A stretch of 64,000 bases of DNA from Rikenellaceae bacterium (GTDB taxonomy: Bacteria; Bacteroidota; Bacteroidia; Bacteroidales; UBA932): contig CAAGIL010000170.1 in assembly GCA_900769905.1 (NCBI GenBank), positions 40,910 through 104,909 on the forward strand. Direction: 5' to 3'. Below, one piece after another: positions 1-7,454 of this stretch; within the stretch, counting starts at the first letter, position 1; each line of letters opens with the position of its first letter. The position numbers and the translations under genes are program-made. The notes under the pieces were generated by a model, which saw only the letters and a list, made by a program, of their open reading frames with translations, did no database searches and was not told the origin of the DNA.

Positions 1-1
1 T

Positions 2-289
2 TCGGAAATGGGAGTCCCTGAACTCCCCGGCCTTCTCAGGCGCACGCGCCGCACCCGCAGCCAGACCACCCTCGGAATGGAGGAAAAGGCCCTCAATGTG
101 GGTGGAGCCTTCGCCGTGGATACAAAAACCGCAGGGCGCACTCCCGCCCCGCGGCACATACTTCTTGTGGATGACGTGTTCACCTCAGGCTCCACGCTGG
201 GAGCCTGCCGGGCTGCACTCAAGGCGCATTACGGGCCCGGACTGCGGGTATCGGCCGCAACCCTCGCCTTTGTGGGAAGGCTGGGGTAG
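2..289 (+). CDS. comF: ComF family phosphoribosyltransferase, C-terminal part (5' end outside window)
   Basis: The frame is open from the left edge, so only about the last 95 residues are present. They contain the type I phosphoribosyltransferase PRPP-binding loop (HILLVDDVFTSGSTL), preceded by an Arg/Thr-rich stretch (RTRRTRSQTTLG) typical of the ComF/GntX family. Family members are linked to DNA uptake in competent bacteria, but the role in Bacteroidetes is unclear. The TAG stop at 287-289 directly abuts the stop of the convergent pepP gene at 290-292. The upstream zinc-finger half of a normal ComF cannot be checked. Confidence 0.85.
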   Translation, partial: SEMGVPELPGLLRRTRRTRSQTTLGMEEKALNVGGAFAVDTKTAGRTPAPRHILLVDDVFTSGSTLGACRAALKAHYGPGLRVSAATLAFVGRLG

Positions 290-2068
290 TCAGGGCTCCA
301 ACGGAGCGGTTTTCTCCCTGAGCCATTCCGCCACCTCGTCCGGCAGCAGCGGGCTCAAAGTCCTGTACACCTTCTCGTGGTACGCGTTCAACCACTCGAT
401 TTCCTCCTTCCCGAGCAATTCGGGTATAATAGCCTCCTTGTCGAAATGGCACAGGGTGAGCGTCTCGAAACAGAGCCAGCGCCCGAATTCGTTCTCCCCG
501 GCTTCCGTGCAGAGCACCAGGTTCTCGTGGCGCACGCCGTGCTGCCCTTCCCTGTATATTCCCGGCTCGTCGGATATTATCATTCCCGCCTTGAGCGGCA
601 CCGGGTTGAGGTTCTGTCGTACATCCTGGGGACCTTCGTGCACCCCGAGGAAAAAGCCTATTCCGTGGCCGGTACCGTGGCCGAAGTTGCGCTTGCTCTT
701 CCATAGCGGCTCTCTTGCCAGGGCATCGATGCGGCAGCCCGGCGTGCCTTCCGGGAATACGGCCATCGCAAGGTCTATGTGGCCCTTGAGCACCAGGGTG
801 TAGTCTTCCATCTCGAGTCTGCTGCACCCGCCCAGCGGTACGGTACGGGTGATGTCCGTCGTGCCGAGGGTGTATTGGCCGCCCGAGTCGCAGAGGTACA
901 GACCCTCTTCCTCCAGCAGCGGCGCATCGGCGTGCGGAGTGACGTAATGCGGCAGCGCGGCACCCGGGCCGTAGGCCGAAATGGTCTCGAAACTGTCGCC
1001 CCGGTACTCCCCGATCTCTGCCCTGTATTGCCCCAGCTTGACGGCGGCATCCCATTCGCTGATCCGGCGACCCGCCCTGACGCTTTTCTCTAGCCAGTAG
1101 AGGAACTTCTCCATCGCCACGCCGTCCTTGACGTGTATGCGCCGCATCGCGTCGATTTCATACCCGTTCTTCACCGCCTTGCGCAGGCCTACCGGGCTCG
1201 TGCATTCCTCCAGCTGGACTCCTGAGGCAATGAGGCTGCGGTAGATGCTATAGTTCAGGCTGCCCGGGTCAACGAGCAGACGGCCTTCGTCGAGCAGTTC
1301 GGCAAGCCTGAATTCCGCGTCGCCGTATGCGGCAATTTCCACGCCCTCGGATTCCAGGATGCTGAAACAGGCGGCGCTGCTCTCATCAACCTCCCCGCCT
1401 TTCTCCACAAACCATACCGCCTTTCCGGTGGTCACAAGCAGATAGCTGAGCACCAATGGATTATATTCTATGTCGGAGGCGCGCACATTGAGCATCCAGG
1501 CTATTTCGTCAAGGGCGCTGAGCAGTATTCCGGAGGCGCTGTTGTCCTTCAGGAAAGAGCGCAGCCATTCGAACTTGGATGCCCGCGTTTGTCCGCATTC
1601 CACGGAAAAGACCGGGGTCTGGGGTATCTGCGGCCTGTCCTGCCAGAACACTCCCAGCATATCCGGCACGCTGATTACCGTCCCCGGGAGGCAGGAGGCC
1701 CAGTCGGCGCTTACGCACAGTCCGTCCACGGCAATCAGGCCTTCGTCTCCGAACTGCTGCTCCAGCCACTCCGGAATCAGCACCTGCTCCGGAACCCGCG
1801 TCTTGTGGAGCTCAATCCCCGTTCCGTCCAGCTGCCTGCGGGCCTGGATGAAGTAACGCGTGTCTGTCCAGAGCCCCGCGTGGTCCAGGGTCACCACAAG
1901 GTCGCCAGCTTCCCCCGTGAAGCCGGAAAGCCATTCCACCTGCTTCCATCTCAGCGCCGGGTATTCGCTCGAATGTGGATCGGACCCGGTGATGATCACT
2001 GCATCCCAGGCCTTCGTGCGCATCAGCGTACGCAACATTTCCAATCTTTGACTGTAGATATTTTCCAT
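290..2068 (-). CDS. pepP: Xaa-Pro aminopeptidase (M24B family)
   Basis: A cytoplasmic metallopeptidase that removes N-terminal residues preceding proline. The roughly 592-residue protein has the two creatinase-like N-terminal domains and a C-terminal pita-bread M24 domain. The expected metal ligands are visible: two Asp in LCDSGGQYTLGTTDITRT, the His of the GHGTGHGIG region, and Glu in DEPGIYREGQHGVRHEN and CFETLTLC. The length fits the long Bacteroidetes/eukaryote-like aminopeptidase P. I start at the ATG at 2068 (MENIYSQRLEML); an upstream in-frame ATG would lie across the promoter. It is divergent from dusB, and its stop abuts that of comF. Confidence 0.92.
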   Translation of the reverse strand: MENIYSQRLEMLRTLMRTKAWDAVIITGSDPHSSEYPALRWKQVEWLSGFTGEAGDLVVTLDHAGLWTDTRYFIQARRQLDGTGIELHKTRVPEQVLIPEWLEQQFGDEGLIAVDGLCVSADWASCLPGTVISVPDMLGVFWQDRPQIPQTPVFSVECGQTRASKFEWLRSFLKDNSASGILLSALDEIAWMLNVRASDIEYNPLVLSYLLVTTGKAVWFVEKGGEVDESSAACFSILESEGVEIAAYGDAEFRLAELLDEGRLLVDPGSLNYSIYRSLIASGVQLEECTSPVGLRKAVKNGYEIDAMRRIHVKDGVAMEKFLYWLEKSVRAGRRISEWDAAVKLGQYRAEIGEYRGDSFETISAYGPGAALPHYVTPHADAPLLEEEGLYLCDSGGQYTLGTTDITRTVPLGGCSRLEMEDYTLVLKGHIDLAMAVFPEGTPGCRIDALAREPLWKSKRNFGHGTGHGIGFFLGVHEGPQDVRQNLNPVPLKAGMIISDEPGIYREGQHGVRHENLVLCTEAGENEFGRWLCFETLTLCHFDKEAIIPELLGKEEIEWLNAYHEKVYRTLSPLLPDEVAEWLREKTAPLEP

Positions 2069-2074
2069 TGCATT

Positions 2075-2105
2075 TTTGCACTTTCTACAAATATAAGTAA
2101 TTTTG
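2075..2105 (+). promoter_or_regulatory. dusB-lpxK promoter (TTTG-N19-TAATTTTG)
   Basis: Perfect match to the Bacteroidetes primary-sigma promoter: TTTG at 2075-2078, 19 bp spacer, TAATTTTG at 2098-2105. The dusB ATG at 2113 is only 7 nt beyond the -7 box, so the transcript should be leaderless or nearly so. Confidence 0.7.
2088..2095 (-). promoter_or_regulatory. pepP -7 promoter box (TATATTTG)
   Basis: TATATTTG reads leftward at 2095-2088, 19 nt before the chosen pepP ATG. It lies inside the spacer of the dusB promoter, so the two polymerases would compete for the same DNA. No clear -33 element is visible. Confidence 0.5.
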
Positions 2106-2112
2106 CACAACG

Positions 2113-3108
2113 ATGAAGATTGGAAGCGTGGATTTGGGCGAAAAGCCCCTTCTGCTGGCGCCGATGGAGGATATCACCGACGTCACTTTCCGCCTGCTCT
2201 GCCGCGAGCAGGGGGCGGATATGGTATATACCGAGTTCATCCCTTCCGACGGGCTGATACGCGATGCCCAAAAGGCCATTGCCAAGATGCACACCTACGA
2301 AGAGGAGGCCCCGGTGGCGATACAGATTTACGGCCACATCCCGGAATCGATGGTGGAAGCGGCGCGTATGGCGGACAAGGCGGCGGAAATCGCCGGAGGC
2401 CACGGAGCGGACATCATAGACATCAACTTCGGATGCCCGGTGAGCAAAATCGCCGGCAGGGGAGCGGGTTCGGGAATGATGCGCGAGCCTGACAAACTCG
2501 TGGCGATTACCAAGGCCGTGGTGGAGGCGGTGGACAAGCCGGTCACCGTGAAGACGCGCCTGGGCTGGGACGAGAATTCCAAGATTATCGTGGAACTGGC
2601 CGAAAGGCTTCAGGATGTCGGCATACAGGCGCTTACCATACACGGGCGCACGCGTTGCCAGATGTACAAGGGGGAGGCCGACTGGACCCTGATCGGCAAG
2701 GTGAAGGAGAACCCGAGGATGCACATACCCATCATAGGGAACGGCGACATCAAGGACGGGCCTGGTGCAGCCGCAGCTTTCGCGCGCTACGGTGTGGATG
2801 CAATAATGATAGGCCGTGCCACCTTCGGGCATCCTTGGATATTCAGGGAAATCAGGCACTACCTCGACCACGGCGAACCTATGCCGGAGCCGACGGTGGC
2901 AGAAAAGGTAGCCCTGGCAAAGCGTCACCTGGCGCTGTCTCTGGAGCACAAGGGCAGTCCGCGCGGCATCTATGAGATGCGCCGCCACCTGAGCTGCTAC
3001 TTCAAGGGCCTGCCGGAGTTCAAGGAGACTCGTATGCGTATGGTGACGACCCTCGACAGCACAGAACTTTATTCGATACTGGACGAAATACAGCAGAGAT
3101 ATGATTGA
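2113..3108 (+). CDS. dusB: tRNA-dihydrouridine synthase (DusB-like)
   Basis: FMN enzyme that reduces uridine to dihydrouridine in tRNA. The 331-residue protein has the family start (PLLLAPMEDITDVTFR), the catalytic cysteine at about residue 108 in NFGCPVSKIAG, the HGRTR substrate motif, and the flavin phosphate-binding GNGDI near residue 210 followed by GRATFGHPWIF. All key residues are present. Start at 2113 matches the conserved N-terminus (MKIGSVDLGEKP) and lies just after the promoter. Its stop overlaps the lpxK start by 8 nt, so the two are translationally coupled. Confidence 0.95.
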   Translation: MKIGSVDLGEKPLLLAPMEDITDVTFRLLCREQGADMVYTEFIPSDGLIRDAQKAIAKMHTYEEEAPVAIQIYGHIPESMVEAARMADKAAEIAGGHGADIIDINFGCPVSKIAGRGAGSGMMREPDKLVAITKAVVEAVDKPVTVKTRLGWDENSKIIVELAERLQDVGIQALTIHGRTRCQMYKGEADWTLIGKVKENPRMHIPIIGNGDIKDGPGAAAAFARYGVDAIMIGRATFGHPWIFREIRHYLDHGEPMPEPTVAEKVALAKRHLALSLEHKGSPRGIYEMRRHLSCYFKGLPEFKETRMRMVTTLDSTELYSILDEIQQRYD

Positions 3109-4225
3109 CAAGGTACTTCTTTTTCCATATTACGCGGTCCTCAAGCTGAGGAACAGCTTCTATTCGTCTTCCCGACGCAAGCCGGCGCTCACCGAGGTGC
3201 CTTCGGTATGCGTGGGCAATGTCACCGTGGGCGGCACGGGAAAGACCCCTCACGTGGAGATGATACTGCGTATGCTCAGGGAGAGCGAGCGCTGGGGCGA
3301 TGCACAGCTTGCCGTGCTTTCCAGGGGTTACAAGCGTGAGAGCAAGGGCTTCCAGCAGGTTACGGTGGGCGGGAGTGCGGAGATGTTCGGGGACGAACCG
3401 CTCCAGATCAAGAAGAAGTTCCCGGGAGTGACGGTGGCCGTGTGCAAGAACAGGGTGGAAGGAAGCGGCCTGCTCTGCCATCCGGACCGGCTTGAGGCGA
3501 AGAAGTACGCCAGGAAATGCTGGAACCCCGAGTTCCCTCCTGCAGACTTCCTGGTGCTCGACGACGCGTACCAGTACCGCAAGCTCAAGCCTGAGCTCAA
3601 CATAGTCCTGGTGGATTACAACCGTCCGGTGTTCAAGGATATGCTGCTGCCCCTGGGACGCCTGCGCGACCTTCCCGAGAGGGTGGCGGACGCGGACGTG
3701 GTGATAGTCAGCAAGTGCCCTGCCCAGCTTGAGAACCAGGAGCGCAAGGCCTTCGCCGACGGTCTCAAGGTCCTGAGCTACAACCAGGATGAATGCGAGT
3801 GCATCAGCGCAAGCGGGAAACGCCAGCTGCTGCTCTTCACCACTATAGATTACACGCGCGCACAAGGAGTTTACGAGTGCACGGAGCCGAGGTACGTATA
3901 TTCCAAAAAGGCCATTATGGTCACGGGCATAGCCAAGGACACCCCGCTGCGCAAGCATCTGAGCGACAGTTACAAGATAGTGTCCCGTTTCAGCTTCCCC
4001 GACCACCACAAGTTCAGCTGGTCAGATATCAGCAAAATCCAGGCAGCGCTCCGCAAGAATCCTACCGCGTCCATCTTCACGACCGAGAAGGATACCCAGA
4101 GACTGCTCGATTTCAACGGTATGCCAAAGGAGATTATGGAGCGTTGCTTTATGATACCAATAGAAACGCGCTTCCTCTCCGAAGCGGAAAGAAGCGCGTT
4201 TGCAAGACTGCTTGAGCAGCTCTGA
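3101..4225 (+). CDS. lpxK: Tetraacyldisaccharide 4'-kinase
   Basis: Phosphorylates the 4' position of the lipid A precursor at the inner membrane; its presence shows the organism makes lipid A. 374 residues, with an N-terminal hydrophobic stretch (VLLFPYYAVLKLRN) and a P-loop GGTGKT at residues 44-49 within VGNVTVGGTGKTPHVE. The catalytic-domain motif LDDAYQYRKLKPELNIVLVDY follows near residue 150, where many LpxK proteins read DDGFQHR. Overlaps dusB by 8 nt. Its TGA at 4223-4225 is immediately followed by the complementary stop of frr, so there is no intergenic terminator. Confidence 0.93.
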   Translation: MIDKVLLFPYYAVLKLRNSFYSSSRRKPALTEVPSVCVGNVTVGGTGKTPHVEMILRMLRESERWGDAQLAVLSRGYKRESKGFQQVTVGGSAEMFGDEPLQIKKKFPGVTVAVCKNRVEGSGLLCHPDRLEAKKYARKCWNPEFPPADFLVLDDAYQYRKLKPELNIVLVDYNRPVFKDMLLPLGRLRDLPERVADADVVIVSKCPAQLENQERKAFADGLKVLSYNQDECECISASGKRQLLLFTTIDYTRAQGVYECTEPRYVYSKKAIMVTGIAKDTPLRKHLSDSYKIVSRFSFPDHHKFSWSDISKIQAALRKNPTASIFTTEKDTQRLLDFNGMPKEIMERCFMIPIETRFLSEAERSAFARLLEQL

Positions 4226-4795
4226 TTACACGGTCATAATGTCTTTTTCCTTGGCTGCGACAAGTTCGTCCACAGTCTTGACCTTCTTGTCGGTAAGCTT
4301 CTGAATTTCGGTCTCGGCTTCCTTCTGGGTGTCTTCAGGGAGACCTTCGTTCTTGTTTGCCTTCTTGAGAAGCTCGATGCCGTCGCGGCGTGCGTTGCGT
4401 ACCACGATCTTCGCATTCTCGCCGGCACCCTTCGCCTTCTTGATAAGCTCCTTGCGCCTCTCTTCGGTCAGGGCCGGAACGGTGCAGCGTATTACCTCGC
4501 CGTTGTTCTGGGGAGTGAAGCCGAGGTTGGCGTCGATGATGGCCTTCTCGATCTTAGGGATCATATGCTTCTCCCAAGGCTGGATTGCAAGGGTCTTTGC
4601 GTCCGGGGCCGAGATGGAGGCAACCTGTGCAAGAGGGGTAGGGGTGCCGTAGTAATCTACGGATACGCTGTTGAAGATGAGAGGGTTAGCCTTGCCTACC
4701 CTGTATGTCTTGAGGTCTTCCTCGAGGAAGTTTACCGCATCCTGCATCTTGGAATCAGTCAGGTTTACGATTTCTTTGGCTCTGTCTGTTAACAT
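4226..4795 (-). CDS. frr: Ribosome recycling factor
   Basis: With EF-G, splits post-termination ribosomes. 189 residues against about 185 usual. The three-helix-bundle sequence is typical: DFLEEDLKTYRVGKANP-like start region (NFLEEDLKTYRVGKAN), PLAQVASISAPDAKTLAIQPW, then the C-terminal RRDGIELLKKANKNEGLPED. It follows pyrH by 20 nt on the same strand, the common pyrH-frr operon order. It converges on lpxK with abutting stop codons. Confidence 0.96.
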   Translation of the reverse strand: MLTDRAKEIVNLTDSKMQDAVNFLEEDLKTYRVGKANPLIFNSVSVDYYGTPTPLAQVASISAPDAKTLAIQPWEKHMIPKIEKAIIDANLGFTPQNNGEVIRCTVPALTEERRKELIKKAKGAGENAKIVVRNARRDGIELLKKANKNEGLPEDTQKEAETEIQKLTDKKVKTVDELVAAKEKDIMTV

Positions 4796-4815
4796 ATTAG
4801 TATGGTGTTTGATTG

Positions 4816-5514
4816 TTAAGCGTGTACGGTTGTGCCCACCTTCTCGCCTGCAAGCAGGCGGCCGAGGCTGCCTTTCTCTCCTATATTGAATACTATGATA
4901 GGAACCGGGCCCTGTTCGCAGAGGGCGAAGGCGGTGGCGTCCATCACCTTGAGGTGGTCGGAGAGGGCCTTGCTGAACGTGAGCTCGTCATATTTCACGG
5001 CATTCGGGTCCTTTTCCGGGTCGGCGGTGTAAACCCCGTCCACCCTGGTGCCTTTCAGGAGTGCGTCCGCCTCGATCTCAAGGGCTCTGAGCGCCGCTCC
5101 GGAATCGGTGGTGAAGAAAGGGTTGCCCGTGCCTCCGGAGATCAGTGCCACGCCTCCCTGCTCCAGGAGGGCGACTGCGTCTTCCCTGCGGTAGTAGTGG
5201 GCAATAGGCTGCATAGGGGTTGCAGTGAACACCTCCGCCTTCACTCCTTCGGAGCGCAGTGCGCAGGCCAGGCCCAGGGAGTTGATGACTGTCGCCAGCA
5301 TTCCCATACGGTCTCCGCTGATTCTGTCGAAGCCTTTCCCCAGGCCCTGGAGCCCGCGGAAAATATTGCCTCCTCCGTTCACGATTGCTATCTGATGACC
5401 GGCTTTCACGGCCTCGGCGATTTCTTTGGCAAAGCCCGTCAGGCACCCGCTGTCAATGCCCTTGCCTGAAGGGCCTCCAAGGCTTTCGCCGCTCAGTTTA
5501 AGTAAAACTCTCAT
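4816..5514 (-). CDS. pyrH: UMP kinase
   Basis: Makes UDP from UMP in pyrimidine nucleotide synthesis; belongs to the amino-acid-kinase fold, not the eukaryotic UMP-CMP kinase fold. 232 residues, with LLKLSGESLGG at the N-terminus, NGGGNIFRG, GDRMGMLATVINSL, GGTGNPFFTTDSGAALRA and VDGVYTADPEKDPNA, all signature segments. First gene of pyrH-frr. A promoter is visible upstream at 5544-5574. Confidence 0.96.
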   Translation of the reverse strand: MRVLLKLSGESLGGPSGKGIDSGCLTGFAKEIAEAVKAGHQIAIVNGGGNIFRGLQGLGKGFDRISGDRMGMLATVINSLGLACALRSEGVKAEVFTATPMQPIAHYYRREDAVALLEQGGVALISGGTGNPFFTTDSGAALRALEIEADALLKGTRVDGVYTADPEKDPNAVKYDELTFSKALSDHLKVMDATAFALCEQGPVPIIVFNIGEKGSLGRLLAGEKVGTTVHA

Positions 5515-5543
5515 ATAAATTTCAAATTTTGCAGACTTTTAAA

Positions 5544-5574
5544 CAAAAATATCGGAAAATTATGAAACTTGCAA
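5544..5574 (-). promoter_or_regulatory. pyrH-frr promoter (TTG-N20-TATTTTTG)
   Basis: Reading leftward: TTG at 5574-5572, 20 bp, TATTTTTG at 5551-5544, then 29 nt to the pyrH ATG. Its -33 element falls within the region the frdC promoter would occupy. Confidence 0.55.
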
Positions 5575-5583
5575 GATTAGGAG

Positions 5584-5591
5584 TATATTTG
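5584..5591 (+). promoter_or_regulatory. frdC -7 promoter box (TATATTTG)
   Basis: TATATTTG, 27 nt before the frdC ATG. No good -33 element is visible at the usual distance. It interlocks with the divergent pyrH promoter. Confidence 0.5.
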
Positions 5592-5618
5592 CACTCCAAT
5601 TGATTAAATTCAACACCA

Positions 5619-6344
5619 ATGTTTATATTCAATTCATCTATCGGAAAGAAATTCATCCAGGCCGTGAGCGGAGCATTCCTCATTGTGTTCCTTCTCCTCC
5701 ACGTTACAATCAACTTCTTCTCTGTGATCGATTCCTTCACAGGCAAGTTCGGTGCGGTTGCAGCTGACGACAAGCTCTTCAGCGCCGGTGACGGCCTTTT
5801 CAAGCTCGGATGCGACTTCATGTCCACTCCGGTCATCTCAATCATGGTCCCTGTGCTTGCTCTGGGATTCCTCATCCACATCGTCTACGGCTGCTGGCTG
5901 ACCTTCCAGAACATTCGCGCCCGTGGTGGTGTGAAGCGCTATGAGGTTGCAAGCAAGGCGGCTGCCGATTCCTGGTCTGCACGCAATATGTTCGTGCTCG
6001 GAATCGTCATCCTGGGTGCCATCTTCTTCCATCTCTTCCACTTCTGGGCCAAGATGCAGATGCCAGAACTCCTGCACATCGGCACTTTCGAGAATGATCC
6101 TTACCTCCTCCTCACTACCGTATTCGGCAAGTGGTGGGTGCTCGTGATCTACCTCCTCTGGTTCGCCGCAATCTGGTTCCACCTCGTACACGGATTCTGG
6201 AGCATGTTCCAGACTGTGGGCTGGGACGGCACCACCTGGTTCAAGCGCATCAAGAATATCGGTGTAATCGTGGTCAGCATCATCTGCGTGCTCTTCGCAA
6301 GCGTCGGAATCAATGCTTTCATCCAGGCCAATTTCATCGCTTAG
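5619..6344 (+). CDS. frdC: Succinate dehydrogenase/fumarate reductase cytochrome b subunit (type B, diheme)
   Basis: Membrane anchor that carries two haem b groups and the quinone site of fumarate reductase, a central anaerobic respiration enzyme in Bacteroidetes. 241 residues with five membrane helices. Histidines at 28, 87, 138/141 and 188/191 sit in helices II-V-like positions and fit the four axial haem ligands of Wolinella-type FrdC. Normally frdC is followed by frdA (flavoprotein) and frdB (iron-sulfur). Here neither is present: 40 nt after its stop comes a terminator and the rplM promoter. The protein itself looks intact. Confidence 0.93.
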   Translation: MFIFNSSIGKKFIQAVSGAFLIVFLLLHVTINFFSVIDSFTGKFGAVAADDKLFSAGDGLFKLGCDFMSTPVISIMVPVLALGFLIHIVYGCWLTFQNIRARGGVKRYEVASKAAADSWSARNMFVLGIVILGAIFFHLFHFWAKMQMPELLHIGTFENDPYLLLTTVFGKWWVLVIYLLWFAAIWFHLVHGFWSMFQTVGWDGTTWFKRIKNIGVIVVSIICVLFASVGINAFIQANFIA

Positions 6345-6355
6345 GCAAGATACTT

Positions 6356-6386
6356 TTTGTTTTATCATAAATAATTGTTACCTTTG
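6356..6386 (+). promoter_or_regulatory. rplM-rpsI promoter (TTTG-N19-TACCTTTG)
   Basis: TTTG at 6356-6359, 19 bp, TACCTTTG at 6379-6386: a perfect Bacteroidetes promoter. Predicted transcription start is near 6391-6393, inside the hairpin at 6384-6414, leaving a leader of about 55 nt. Confidence 0.7.
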
Positions 6387-6420
6387 CGACCCCTATTTTG
6401 TGTAGGGATCGCAATTTTTT
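6384..6420 (+). terminator. frdC terminator interwoven with the rplM promoter/leader
   Basis: Inverted repeat 6384-6395 / 6403-6414 (6 bp, one C-A mismatch, 5 bp; loop TTTTGTG) followed by six T at 6415-6420. Only transcripts arriving from frdC contain the full stem; those from the rplM promoter would start within the left arm and keep just CCCTA/TAGGG. It could also be, or overlap, a ribosomal-protein leader element for L13. Confidence 0.65.
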
Positions 6421-6447
6421 AGTATTAACTATTTAAAGATCAAGACA

Positions 6448-6900
6448 GTGGACACACAAAGCTACAAGACAGTATCGCTGAACAAGGCGACTGTGGACAA
6501 GAAGTGGGTTGTCATTGACGCGACAGATCTCGCGCTTGGTCGTCTCGCTTCGCGCGTTGCTCTTGTCCTTCGCGGCAAGACCAAGCCGGGCTACACCCCT
6601 CACGTTGACTGTGGTGACAACGTTATCGTAGTCAATGCCGAGAAGGTTTCACTCGGTGGCAAGAAGATGACCGATCGTGTTTATACCCGTTACACCGGAT
6701 ATCCTGGTGGACAGAGGTTTACAACACCGAAGGAGATCCTCGCCAATAGGCCTGAGGAACTTGTCAGGAGAGCAGTTAAGGGTATGCTCCCTAAGACCCG
6801 TCTTGGTGACGACCTTCTCGGAAACCTGTTCGTTTACGCAGGTCCTGAGCACAAGCACCAGGCACAGAACCCTACAGTTATCAAGTTGGATGAAATTTAA
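6448..6900 (+). CDS. rplM: 50S ribosomal protein L13
   Basis: Early-assembling large-subunit protein. 150 residues; the core DATDLALGRLASRVALVLRGKTKPGYTPHVDCGDNV and the C-terminal GMLPKTRLGDDLLGNLFVYAGPEHKHQAQ are diagnostic. Initiation is at GTG (6448), which gives the MDTQSYKT N-terminus seen across Bacteroidales; no ATG start fits. First gene of rplM-rpsI, 9 nt before rpsI, behind its own promoter and hairpin-containing leader. Confidence 0.97.
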   Translation: MDTQSYKTVSLNKATVDKKWVVIDATDLALGRLASRVALVLRGKTKPGYTPHVDCGDNVIVVNAEKVSLGGKKMTDRVYTRYTGYPGGQRFTTPKEILANRPEELVRRAVKGMLPKTRLGDDLLGNLFVYAGPEHKHQAQNPTVIKLDEI

Positions 6901-6909
6901 ACAGAGCAA

Positions 6910-7299
6910 ATGGAACAGACACACGCCCTTGGAAGACGTAAAGCAGCTGTAGCTCGCGTTTATCTCACAGCCGGAAAAGGCAATGTGACCGTCAACGACC
7001 GTCCTCTCGAGAACTACTTCGCTCTCGAGTCCCTTCGTTATGTCGTAAACCAGCCTTTCGAAGTTACCGGTACTCTCGGACAGTTCGATGTCAAGGTCAC
7101 CATCGCAGGTGGCGGAATCAAAGGACAGGCCGAGGCTATTCGCCTGGGCATCGCCCGTGCTCTCTGTGAGGTGGACAAGGAGGCATATCGTTCAGCACTC
7201 AAAGCAGCAGGTTTCCTGACCCGTGACGCCCGTGAGGTGGAGCGCAAGAAGCCTGGCCAGCCTGGTGCACGTCGCCGCTTCCAGTTCAGCAAACGTTAG
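6910..7299 (+). CDS. rpsI: 30S ribosomal protein S9
   Basis: Small-subunit head protein whose C-terminal tail contacts P-site tRNA. 129 residues: [29 protein letters not shown] at the N-terminus, [19 protein letters not shown] in the middle, and the invariant [17 protein letters not shown] tail. Second gene of the L13-S9 operon. It is followed by a 155-nt structured gap before rpsB, with no promoter visible in between. Confidence 0.97.
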   Translation: MEQTHALGRRKAAVARVYLTAGKGNVTVNDRPLENYFALESLRYVVNQPFEVTGTLGQFDVKVTIAGGGIKGQAEAIRLGIARALCEVDKEAYRSALKAAGFLTRDAREVERKKPGQPGARRRFQFSKR

Positions 7300-7320
7300 T
7301 TATCGTTTATTTACGGCACA

Positions 7321-7428
7321 GCAGCGGTTTTTAAACCATCCCGCATTTTGATGGCTGCCGCGCTGCGAAAAAGGCCGGAGACCGTAAAAGCGCTACTCCG
7401 CCTTGAAGAAAAGAGACCCCGGAAGGGG
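7321..7428 (+). ncRNA. Structured leader upstream of rpsB (candidate S2 autoregulatory element)
   Basis: The 155 nt between rpsI and rpsB can fold into ordered hairpins: an outer GCAGCG/CGCTGC stem (7321-7326 with 7361-7366) enclosing CCATC/GATGG (7336-7340 with 7350-7354); then CGGAG/CTCCG (7376-7380 with 7396-7400); then CCCC-GGAA-GGGG (7417-7428), a GNRA-capped hairpin about 26 nt before the rpsB ATG. No U-run follows, so translational rather than termination control is more likely. No family name is claimed; this is a prediction by eye. Confidence 0.45.
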
Positions 7429-7454
7429 ACAGTTTACAAAAACAGAACAAACAA

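Noticed and set aside
2023..3111. Open frame opposite dusB extending into the promoter region
   Set aside because: dusB has full family conservation on the plus strand; the antisense product has no recognisable features.
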